Source: Heliocidaris tuberculata
Lineage: Eukaryota > Echinodermata > Echinoidea > Camarodonta > Echinometridae
DNA length: 64,000 bases
Assembly: GCA_025618425.1 (NCBI GenBank)
Contig: CM046850.1
Location: forward strand, 492,819-556,818
Reading direction: 5' to 3'
The notes beneath the pieces were generated by a model, which searched no databases, was not told the DNA's origin, and worked only from the letters and a program-made list of their open reading frames with translations. Below, in pieces: positions 47,101 to 59,125 of the stretch; the stretch's first letter is position 1; every line of letters starts with the position of its first letter. A program made the position numbers and the translations under genes.

Positions 47101-50100
47101 CCTTAAAAAATATAAGATATAGCTTCCCAGAAAAAAAAATTCCACCTTAAATGACTCAACAAAAGGCTTACCATAGACAAGGGATTGGGATGAAGCGAAG
47201 ATTTTGTCATCATGGCAAAGAAAATATCATGAATATTACTTGTAATAACCCTTCAGTTTGATTTGGCATTAAAACCCTTTTCTATTCAAATGCACAAAAT
47301 GAAATGAAATAACTCAGCGATTTTTTTTTTCAAACTAAAATAACAAATGCATAATTGGTTTTAACCCTCATTGTTGCTTCAGCCCAAACTTGGCTCCGTC
47401 ATCCATGAAAGCACGGTTATGAATAAGATATAATTAGACAAAATAATTAAGTGCTTTTCACTATAAAATAAATTTCAAGCTCATAGACGTTATAACATTT
47501 TAATTGGAAGCTGCCAAAGTTGGGTATACTTTTTTATGCTCACTGTGTATTGCAAGTGAGTCGTTGCTAATCTTATTCTTACAATTCTTGTATGGTTGAC
47601 AATGATATAGTAAAAGGAATATAATTCCTTGGAAACATATTATTTACCTGATTTCAGAACTAACATGCATGTAAATATGACTATTACAGGCAATATGAAC
47701 GGTATGTTTATCGTACAAGGGCCCTGCATGTGACCAAAAAATCGTCTGAAAATTAATTTTGCAAAATCTCTTGCATCTCTGTTTCTGCTACAGTTAATTG
47801 TATCTTACAATGCTTTGTATGTTTACGTAATATTAGAATTCCTTGTAAATTAGCATATATTCTAAATATACGATTGATTGAAGGAGATACAGCTGCTGAT
47901 AACTCTATGTTACAGCTAGGACCCTGATAAGTTTTGTTAACGTTATGGCGTCCTTCTGGATGGCTGCTATATTATCTTTGCTCAAGCACATTAAATATGT
48001 AAAATGTTATCATAGTTTGTCTACTATTAATATCTTCTTTCTGTTACGACTTTTGGAGCAACAGTGATATGGCATACGGAATATATGTGAAGGCACTTGC
48101 TATGAGCATTTGATGTTTGTAAAGCGATAACTTCGGTCCTTGTTTACTCGTTTTATAGACGATGAATCAGTGTGTAAACATGCCTTATTCACGTACCACT
48201 TTAAGCTAGTCACTAAATGCTTAAATATTTGTAGGGAATACTGGTTGTTGGTTGTAGGGTGAATATAGTGCGAAAAGGAGTGATTTTGAAAATAAAAACA
48301 GCCTTAGAAAAACAAGACGATACAATAATATTTTGATAACAATAATAGTTTGAAATGGGGTAGACATTGGTAGAGGCGATACGTGGGCAATTACTTTACA
48401 GTACTTTGCTCACAAAGAAGCAAGTAATCTAGAAAGAAGCAATGTCCATTTATTTGGAACGGCATCATTTATTGGTTTAATATTATTGAAATGATATGAA
48501 GTAAACTTTAGTCGACTGTCTTACATGGGCCGTTCGATTTAGGGGAAAGCAAAAATCAAGGAAATATCACAATGGACCTTTCATACAACGATGGTCTAAG
48601 TAGAAGCAGAAAAAGCATAAAATAATCAAAACAATGGTTGTTTTCAAAAATACTATAAGAATGCTATTGTATACTACTTTAAAAATCAGAGATATATCTA
48701 TAACCAGACGTGTATTAATAAGGAATTATATTACATTGTCCCATCCATATTTTCAGAATGTATTTTCGAAGTTTAAAATAATTATCTTCAATGTTGATTA
48801 TTGTTCGAGGTCTACGAGTATACCGATTGCGTTACTGTATAATAATTGTCATTGAAATTTTATATTCTGTAATATCAACTATACACATTTCTCCATTTTT
48901 TATCTACCTCATCCTGGGTCCTTTTTCATAAAACTTGTTATCAATAACAAGTTATCAATAACAAGTTTCAATAACTGTTATAAGCTACTGAAATTCTTGC
49001 ATCTGATTGGCTGAGAGCAAAGTTGTCATAGAAATATGGCAGTTGTTACTGATAACAAGTTTTATGAAATAGAGCCCTGCTTCGTGTTCTAGATTCATTT
49101 TCTCTTACAATGCAAAAAAAAAGTATAATAATAATGTTCGTACAGTAACCTGTATTATTTTTTATTATTTTATTCTCTTTGTTTTGTTTTCTTATATTTT
49201 TCTGGCGTTTTCAACATAATCTCCATTTCCTTCTTTTCATCTTTTGCTTTAATGATTTTATTGTCTAAGACATAGCACCGCATTTTGCCAGAAGTAAAAT
49301 ACATATCTGGCATAAATATTTGTTTATCGTTTTATATCTAGATGTACGAGTATCGCTACGTCGATAGGAATGAGATCAGATTTGCTGAATGGGAAGACAG
49401 AAATTGGAAACCACGGTACGAAGTTCCACTCGAATACCCGAAGACGACGCTGAAGAATAGTTGGCCGGAGTACGAGATCGTCTACGAAAGAAACCCCTTC
49501 ACATTCAGAGTCATGAGGACGAAAACCAACATAGCACTGTAAGAAAAAAAATAATCGATTTATTTTTTTTCTGAAATAACTGTTCAAATACTACATGAAA
49601 TAATAGTTTCTATAGTCTGTTACCATTTGATTCTCTCTTGTATATTTCATGTATCATTTATTTGTTCATTTATTTACGTAACTTTTTTATGCTTTTCTTG
49701 TCCACTTTCTTGCAAGTGGAGGACAATTTTCTGTATTTCTAATCAGACAATAAAGTTCTTGAATCTTGAATTGAATCTTGTTGTCCTACATGATCCAACA
49801 ACAATTGGCCCGGGATCAATATTTCAGACTAACCAAATTCCTTACTTCAAGCCTCGGTCCAACACTACACGTAGTACCCTAATGATAACCGTTGCTATTA
49901 CCAAAACCCCAACCGCAACCCAACCCCCACCCTGTCTCTTTAAAGAAATAAGACCCAGAGCAAATGTCGTTGGAGTAAATGTTAGATCACCAAAAAAACA
50001 AAACAAATCTTAGCCTCTTGCATAAAAAAAATTTCGATGAAAGCGCGAGACCCCAGCCGAATGCACCGTGACTTTCAACCAATCAGAATCGTGAAGTAGC

Positions 50101-50440
50101 CAGGACTGCTGTCGGATTTTTGAGGGGCATTTAACCTGTTTAAGCACAATGGGTCTCTACTAGACTGTTACATAATGATATATAAAGGAATGATGTCTGT
50201 GTCTTCATTGTCAAGGCATTCATATTTTGCTGTTGTTGTTGCAGAAAATAGAAATACAATCTATGATATGATATTAAGATTCTAATAAATCTCGTTTACC
50301 TTGAATTTTTGACGATTAAATCATAATATGCTGAGTGTTATTTAAGACAGTCCTTGCCTACAAATTTTCATAACCTCCATTGATACAAAGTTACTGATTA
50401 AAAAATACTCTTTCTCAATCTCTCTTATACTCTCTCTATT

Positions 50441-50475
<35 letters not shown>

Positions 50476-51165
50476 TACTCACCTTCTATATTTAGTCTGG
50501 ACACGAATATCGGAGGTCTCGTGTTTGAGGATCAGTTCCTTCAGATGTCAGCAAGGATTCCTAACAGTATGATGTTTGGCTTAGGAGAGCATAACAAACC
50601 CAGATTCAGGCATGAGGTCAACTGGCATACCTACGGTATCTTCTCTGCTGATAATGACCCTGATGTAAGTACTACATGCTGGTTGTGATGATCAGGCGCG
50701 CCGGAAGCAATTCTGGATTGGGGGGGCAAACAACCCAGGGGGCTCACTATTTTGGAGGGGGAGGGGGCTCATGTCAGAAATTTTCGGAGGTGACCAGAGG
50801 TGTGCGCAGAATTTTTTTTTTGGGGGGGGGGACAAGATTTTCGAAGAAACTCGAAAGCGAGATAGCGAAGCAACAGAGCTGGTTACGAGCACTGGCGTAA
50901 ATCACACATATAATCTTTTATTTTGCGAGCGAGCGAAGCGAGCAAGCGAAAAATAACCACTTTTCTAAGTTATATACAATATTTTCATTCCAACTCTTCT
51001 TCTTTTTCTTCTTCTTCTTCTTCCTCTCCCTTTTTTTTTTTTTTTTTTTTTTTTGGGGGGGGCTTTTTTGGGGGGCGAAAATGCATTTTGCCCCCCACTT
51101 TTTCGTTTGGGGGGGCGACTGCCCCCCCCTGCCCCCCCCCCCCCCCCCGCTTCCGGCGCCTATGG

Positions 51166-51216
<51 letters not shown>

Positions 51217-54200
51217 CGGTTGTGATACTTTTTATGTCTGTAGTGATGATGGTGATATGGTGGCGTTAGTGAGGAGACGGTTTTTGTAATGATATTTGCA
51301 TCGATAATGATGATGCTGATGGATGAACTGTAGGCGGTATGATGTTAGGGCATTGGAATAAGTAGCACTAGACAATATGGCAATTTACCAAACGCCATGG
51401 ATGGAGAGAAAGAAAAAAAAGGAGGTGCAGAAACATGACCCTGTAATTATCAGCTTAATAAAAAATTCCTCGTAAGTTACAACATTGGCGAATAGTCAAA
51501 TATATAGACATTGTACTTGAAATGTCTATGTAATAAAAAGCTTCAATTGCAAACAGTTCTCTAATTTTCTTAAAATTTGATATTTTCTGCTTTAGGATGA
51601 TCAATACAAGAACCTTCACGGACATCATCCTTTCTTCATGGCGATCGATGATCAGGGAGATGCATTCGGTGTACTCTTCGCTAATAGTAACGCACAGGGT
51701 AAGCAAAAATTAGTGGCGGATTTAAAGGGGGCATAGGACCCGTGCCCCATCTAAAACACAATATAGTATACTATAGCTCAAGTAATCAAAAATCCCTCCC
51801 CAAATAATATTGTACTCTTGTGCCACTCTTTCCAAATTTAGACATAACAAAAGGCAACCGAAAATGTGATAGTTTTTTTTTTTATTTGATTTTTTTTCGG
51901 AACTGTTTTTTACTTCAATTTCCAATCCTAATATTTTGATTTCTCGATGACATAGGCTTACGGACACTACTTTTACTACTTCTATAATGGTACCGATGTA
52001 ACGTTTATTCTTTTTCTTCTTTTTCTTTTTCGTATATTTTGTAGATGTCTTATTGACGCCTGCCTCAGCTGTCACGTGGCGATCTATTGGAGGTGTCTTA
52101 GATTTCTGGGTGTTCACCGGACCCACACCCGAAATGGTTATCGCCCAGTATACCGAGGTAAGTATATCCATCTTCCGCATGTTTAGCACAAGGAGGGGGT
52201 TGCTACGATGAGTCACACCACCCCCACCCCCCCCCCCTACTCCCTTCACCCCTCCATTCCAATTTTTTTTCGGTACGTTTGATTTTTAAGAACTTTATTT
52301 CTGGGTGTTCACCGGTCCCACACCTCAGTTAGTTATCGCCCAGTATACTGATTAGGAGTAAGTCATGTAAGGGGCATCAGTATGCATCTTCAGCATGCTG
52401 GCAGGGGCGTCACCTTGGGAAGTTGGTGTGTAACAAAGCCCCCCCCCCCCCCCCCCCCCCCCCCAATTACAAATTTTCTGTGGGCAAATTTTGAATTCAT
52501 ATATAGACTGTTGGGGAATCGAAATTTGTGACATTTTGTTTTGATATTGTTTTTGTGTTGATTTTTTGTTTCCTGTTAGGGGGGGGGGGGCTTGTTGGAA
52601 GAACTTTCGGAACGTATATATTTGAATTTTGACTTATGAAATCATGACTACCACTGTTTACACTTGCGAATTAGGCTAATTTCTTTGCTTCCTTCTTTGT
52701 TCACTGGTTGCAGATTTTTTTTTTTCTAACTTGTCTGCAAATTAGGTCCGACCACCCCAACCCCCTCACCTATCCTCACTGAAAAGGTCATCGAGTAAAA
52801 TCGTTTTATGTAACTTTGTCTCGCTAACAGGTGATTGGTAGACCTCACATGCCTCCATTCTGGGCTTTGGGATACCAGTTTGGTCGAGCAGATTGGACCA
52901 GTGTAGCGGATATCAAACAGGTCGTCGATAACAATGTAGCTGCTGGTGTACCATTTGTAAGTTACTTACTTTAATTTGGGGGTAAATTATTCTGCCTTTC
53001 ATACTTAAATTGGCAACTACAATATTTACTTGTCATTGCCAAAATCTTTGTATAAATTGTCACGTATCTGAAGAGAAAATTCTCAGACAGAAATAATACT
53101 TAATGCGAATTTGTAAGGAAATTAGGATATCTAACTCTTCAGTCAACTGCCAATTTTAAATATTTTAGTGTATATTTTTTCTTTGTAAAATTTCTGTTGG
53201 CAAATAACACGACATATAGCGCAATTAAAATGGTACAGTTTGTGCATCTATTGTTTGTTCTTTCTTCTGTTCCATCTGGGAGATTTTTTTTTGTTGCTAT
53301 CGGTCTAGCATAAAACCAAATCACAAAATATCATTGATCATTGATAGGTCGATTGACGATTTTGTTCATGTTGTTCAAATTTTCTTTTTCCAACGTCGTT
53401 ATGTTTTGACCTCAGGATGCTATCTACAGTGATGTAAGCTACATGAAGGATTTCATGACATTTACATACGATGACGACAATTTTGCAGGACTGCCAGAGT
53501 TTGTCAGAGATTTAAACGCAGGAGGAATGAAATACATCCTCACACTTGTAAGAATGATGTTGATGAAAATAATAGTAGTGTAGTTAGAAATTTTTGTAGA
53601 AGTTGGCGATTTAGGGAGGAGAGGCACACCAGCCATTGATTCCCTTCCAAAATCTAATCTGCTACACCTTAAAGACATACACAAAATATGCCCATCTCAT
53701 TGTGTGTGTGTTTTTTTCTTTTTTTTTTGTCATAGACTTATGAAGGCATACCGTAAATTTGTCTGTAATTTTCCCCACTATTTATTCAATTGTTATAATT
53801 TGTTTGACCAAAATTCCATGATGTAACTAAGTCTTTAGGGCATGCATCATAAGCATTGCCTTTTTAGCATGTCCCTCTGTTTCCAATAGTTTTATTGTAT
53901 ACGTTAGGTTAATAATGACCAGTTTGTGTAAATTATTTTTGTACTCTTCTTAATACCCTTATCTTTGTATTGTTAGTTTGATATATACAAAGTTATTACA
54001 TTTTTTTACGTTTAATCATTGAATCAGTATTATATTGTTTTATTGTTTTATTATTCTACCTTATTCTGTACTCTCGATGGATTTATACTGTTATTCTGTC
54101 ATGATTGTATTTTGTATTTTGTATTTTATTGGAATTGAATAAAACTGAATTGAATTGAAAGTTGTATCATGTATGATTATTTTGAAACAGAAAAAAATTA

Positions 54201-54679
54201 ATCAAATCAAATAAAATAAAATAAAATAAAATTTTAAAAAAAAACTTATTTTATTTTCTTTCCTTTTTTTTCAGAACTCTGGAGTTTCTAGTCAGGTACC
54301 CGAGCCACAGACCTATTATCATTTCTACTACTACGGAAACAAATGGGGATACTATATCAATGAGACTGATAAAAAAACACAGGCTAGAGGCTTCGTAAGT
54401 TAAACCATATCTTTATATTATTATCACAAGTTTTTCAACAGTGCAAAATATATACTGTTATAGAAATGAATAACACAATTTTAAATGTTGTTTACGCGTA
54501 TATCTGTGAAATATAATATTATATATTATTTTTTATTATTATTATTATTATTATTATCATTATTATTATCATTATCATTATCATTAGTAGTATTATTATT
54601 ATCATTATCATTATTACCATTATTATTATTATTATTATTATCATCATTATCATTATTATCATTTCTATTACTATTATTA

Positions 54680-54739
<60 letters not shown>

Positions 54740-55167
54740 TTCCTTTGATGTTTACCTACTTTAGCAATGGCCTGGTGAGGTAGCCTTCGCAGATTTTACC
54801 CATCCTGATGCTAAAGATTGGTGGAGTTCCTTTGCCATGGAGTTCTACGAAACACTTCCATTTGATGGAGTTGACATGGTAAGACGGACCTACGGGATCA
54901 CTTATAAAACAAACTAAAAGTATTCTCCTGCCGTCCAGGTTTCTCTTAAAAAACATTTATTTAATGCTTAAGGTGTGTATGCATGAACCCAGTGCCCAGC
55001 ACTATTATGTATTTATTTGTATTTTTCGTATTTGTGGTTTCTTCTGTTTTTCATTTTAAGCGCATAGGGACATGCTATCCTGCAATGTGTTAAGCGCTAT
55101 AAAAGAACCGATTATTATTATTATTATTACAATGGCGTATTTGAAGAGGCGAGGGGATACTGCACTG

Positions 55168-55201
<34 letters not shown>

Positions 55202-55325
55202 TACCTGGTATCACCATGGTGTATATAATTGTATCATGCTTGTGCAGTAATTCTGTAAGTTTGTAATAGACAACTATTATCTATTTTTATATCTCTCTAC
55301 GACCACGATTATGTATTTTTAAAAG

Positions 55326-55373
<48 letters not shown>

Positions 55374-58300
55374 GTAAGGAAATAACATATACAACAGCTT
55401 TGGCAACTCTCGTGGAAATAATTATAATTGTGAGAAATGAAAATGAGAGAATAATGGTTGCGTAGCTTAAATCAAAGTTCCCCAGAGCTGACCTCCCTTT
55501 TTGAATTTTTGCAAAGGTTGAAAAAATGTCTCCGCCGGGAATCGAACCCGGGTCGTTGGCTTAGAACGCCATAAAAACAATGCCATAACCACTAGACCAC
55601 GGAGACGGCCAGTAAGCTACGCAACCATTATTCTCTCATTTTCATTTCTCACAATTATAATTATTTCCACGAGAGTTGCCAAAGCTGTTGTATATGTTAT
55701 TTCCTTACAATTGTTTATAATGATTATTATTCTAATGTATACATGTATCTCAAAGCATTCGCTTGGATCCAGCTGAGGCATGCGGCTTGTCTTTGTTCTA
55801 AACTCACCTGCCCCCGACAAAGGAATTAATGAATAAGGTTGAAGATTTGTCAATCTGTTGGTCAATTGAATCTGGTGTCGCCGAAATCACTGGCCGTCTC
55901 CGTGGTCTAGTGGTTAAGGCATTGGCGTTCTAAGCCAACGACCCGGGTTCGATTCCCGGCGGAGACATTTTTTCAACCTTTGCAAAAATTCAAAAAGGGA
56001 GGTCAGCTCTGGGGAACTTTGATTTAAGCTACGCAACCATTATTCTCTCATTTTCATTTCTCACAATTATATATATATATATATATATATATTTATTGTT
56101 TGTTTTCAGTCGAAATCACTTTACGTTTTCCCTGACGAAGGGGGAGGACCCCCGAAAATTTGGAGAATAAAAATACTTGGAATTGGCATTCAATGCATTC
56201 GAGTCATCCTTTATTATTTCTCATCATATGCCAATACGTGGAACATCATGAATTTATATATATATATAAGTTTGTTTTAAAAGTTTATGGGATGTTTCAT
56301 ATTGGCCCTGTATATATCTTAATTCCCCCTATCTCTCTCTCTCTCTCTCTCCATGTTTCTTTAGACGATGAATGAACCGGGTAATATGGTGAACGGATCC
56401 AAGATAGGATGTGGAAATAGAAAATGGAATTTCCCACCTTGGGTTCCAAGTAAGTGCCAACGAAGTTTTGCTTCTCGCTAAGCAATAGTTTTTAAGGAAT
56501 ATAATAAGTATAAACAAAGTACCATATTATTACCCCGGCAGTGATAAGGCGACGAAGCATTCGAGGAATTTTGGCTTCCTAACTGTACCCAGTTACCTCA
56601 CCTGGGTGTAGAGTGGCAAATGTAGATTAATGTCTTGCCAAAGGATGTTAGTACTTTCAAATGTCATGTGTGGTCAGGTCACACTGATGCCTGGAGGTGA
56701 TGATGCTGGTGGTGACGTCACAATGATTATGATGCAGGTATGGATTGATGATAAACTTAATGATAAAGAAAATAATACACAAGCATTTAAAATTATACAA
56801 ACATGAAATATGAGCAAGTATACCGGTCTGCTTTAATCTCCGAATCTTTGTTTTATACCAATCTCTAATGAAAGTCTAATCTCTTCCTTCAAATCTTTGT
56901 CACAGACCTTTACAGCCGCATGCTGTACTATAAGACGGTATGTATGGACTACGAACAGCATCTTGGAGTACATTATAACGTCCATAGTCTCAATGGACAC
57001 TTCGCTGCAGAGGCCGGGCAATAGTACGTTTTTGTTTGATTTTTTTGTGTGTTTTTTTGTATTTGTTTGTTTTTTCTCTTCTTTTTTTTTGTTGTCTGTT
57101 GTTGTTGGTTTGTTTTTTTGTGTTTGTTTTTACTGCGTCATTGTTATTTCAATTTAGATTCGTGATGTATATATTTATCGGGGTGTCGACTAATCTTCAT
57201 AAAAAAAGGGGGGTCAACACTTTAATCGGAAACATCCAAAGGCCTCATTGCTGGGTGACTGCCCCCCCCCCCCATAACCCATATGAGAGAGGAGCTTATC
57301 TGCACAAAACACATGAAGCTGGTCCAGGATTGCGTAAGGGGGCCCACTTCTGAAATAAAATCTCCTGGCAAGTATTTAAAATAGATAATCACATTTTACA
57401 GATGTCTTTTGGGATGAAAATTTGAAAATGGGGCACATTTTGGGGAAGGGGGTTGTCAGTTCGACCCCTCCCCCTATCCGCCAATGCGTTACTTGCTATA
57501 ATTATTTCATCAACGCATTTTCATAGTCTTGTGAAGCATTTCATTTTATCTTATGGATTATCTAATCTCATAAATTAACTAATCCCGTTGTCTGGTTAAC
57601 CATATATTTCTGTAGTCTTATGGAGCAAGTAAAACCAGATCAACGTAGTTTGGTTTTATCCCGATCCACCTACCCCGGTACTGGACGATACGCGGGCCAC
57701 GCCCTTGGTAAAAACATAGCAACATGGGACGAAATGTACAAATCGCTCGTCGGTGAGTTTTTAACAATTTTATGTCATTCTTCCTTGAAAGTAAAGTACT
57801 TATTTCTTCTTCTTCTAATTCTCTCTTTCTTCTTCCACTTTCACTTTTTTTCTCCTGCTTCTGCTTAACCTTTTTGTTCTTACTTTCATATTCTTCTGTT
57901 GCCCTTATAAGTTCTTATAAGTGTTTTTTTGTTCATTAATTTTTTATCCTAACTTCTAGCAGATTTTATCTTCTTTTCCATCATCTCATTTTATTTTGCA
58001 ATGTCAAATTGCATTTGTTTAACATCGCTATGAACCCTTTCTCATTTGCTTGAATAATTGATTTGTTTACCTATTTTTTATTGGTGTACCAATTACTTTT
58101 ACATATCTTAATTATTAAGAAGAGAAATTACACTTTTATACAGTCGACCATCGTGTGCTTACCATGGTTCCATGACAAGGAGTGAATGAGACATGTTTTG
58201 AATTGTATGAGTTCCGCTTTTTTCGTAGACGCTGTAACAATTACAATTTTATTGTGATATTTTCACTGTCTTTCTTTATGTAGCTGTGATGGATTTCAAC

Positions 58301-59090
58301 TTGTTCGGCATCCCTTACGTAAGTAAAAAGAACACCGCACAATGGTGTAGGTTTATTTAGCATGCTTAATATTAAACTTAAAATGTATTAAATTATGATT
58401 CACTTTAAAGTAATCACTTATTATAAGGAAATAAATAAAAATTGAAATCCTCGATAAATCGAGTAACATGCTACAATTATCATCGCCCTAATCAATTTAT
58501 CAGGGTTGTGGCAATTTTTGGAGGGGTGTTTTTCTTTCAACTTATGAGTAGAATAGGGCATTAGGTAGCTGTTCGTTTCAAAGAAAGTCTGCTTTTATTT
58601 TTGTGTTTTTGTGGTTTTATCCGATCATTTCAACCCATGAGCATAGTAGGGTAATAGGCAGTTGGTTATATTTTTTTTAAAGCTTTACAATGAAATTCTA
58701 CTGGTGTGTAAGCCTTGATCATTACATTGACATACTTCTCCATGTAACTTTAGGACGATGACTTAGTCTGCTGTTTTTTTTTTTTGCAGTTTTTTTTTTT
58801 TTTTTTTTTTTTTGTATTTTGTATTTTTCATTTTGTTTTCCTTGAATCGTCACTGTAGGTGGGTCCAAACACATGCGGTTACCATGACGACGCATCAATG
58901 GAGTTGTGCATTAGATGGACGCAGATGGCGGCATTCTTCCCAATCTTCCGTACTTACAAAGGTCGTGGAACAGATGTAAGTTAACCGAATCAATATGATT
59001 TTCCTATTCTAATTACAAAGAAAAAAATAGATTGAGCCACCCCTAAGCCTCCAACCTACTTCTTCTTTTCGTCCATCCCCCTATCTCACG

Positions 59091-59125
<35 letters not shown>

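Noticed and set aside
54878..56365. Hidden exon between GH31 exons 9 and 10 that would restore the catalytic Asp
   Set aside because: Exons 9 and 10 join in phase 0 directly at the motif, with no residues missing from the alignment. The intron contains only SINE, microsatellite and tRNA-element sequence.
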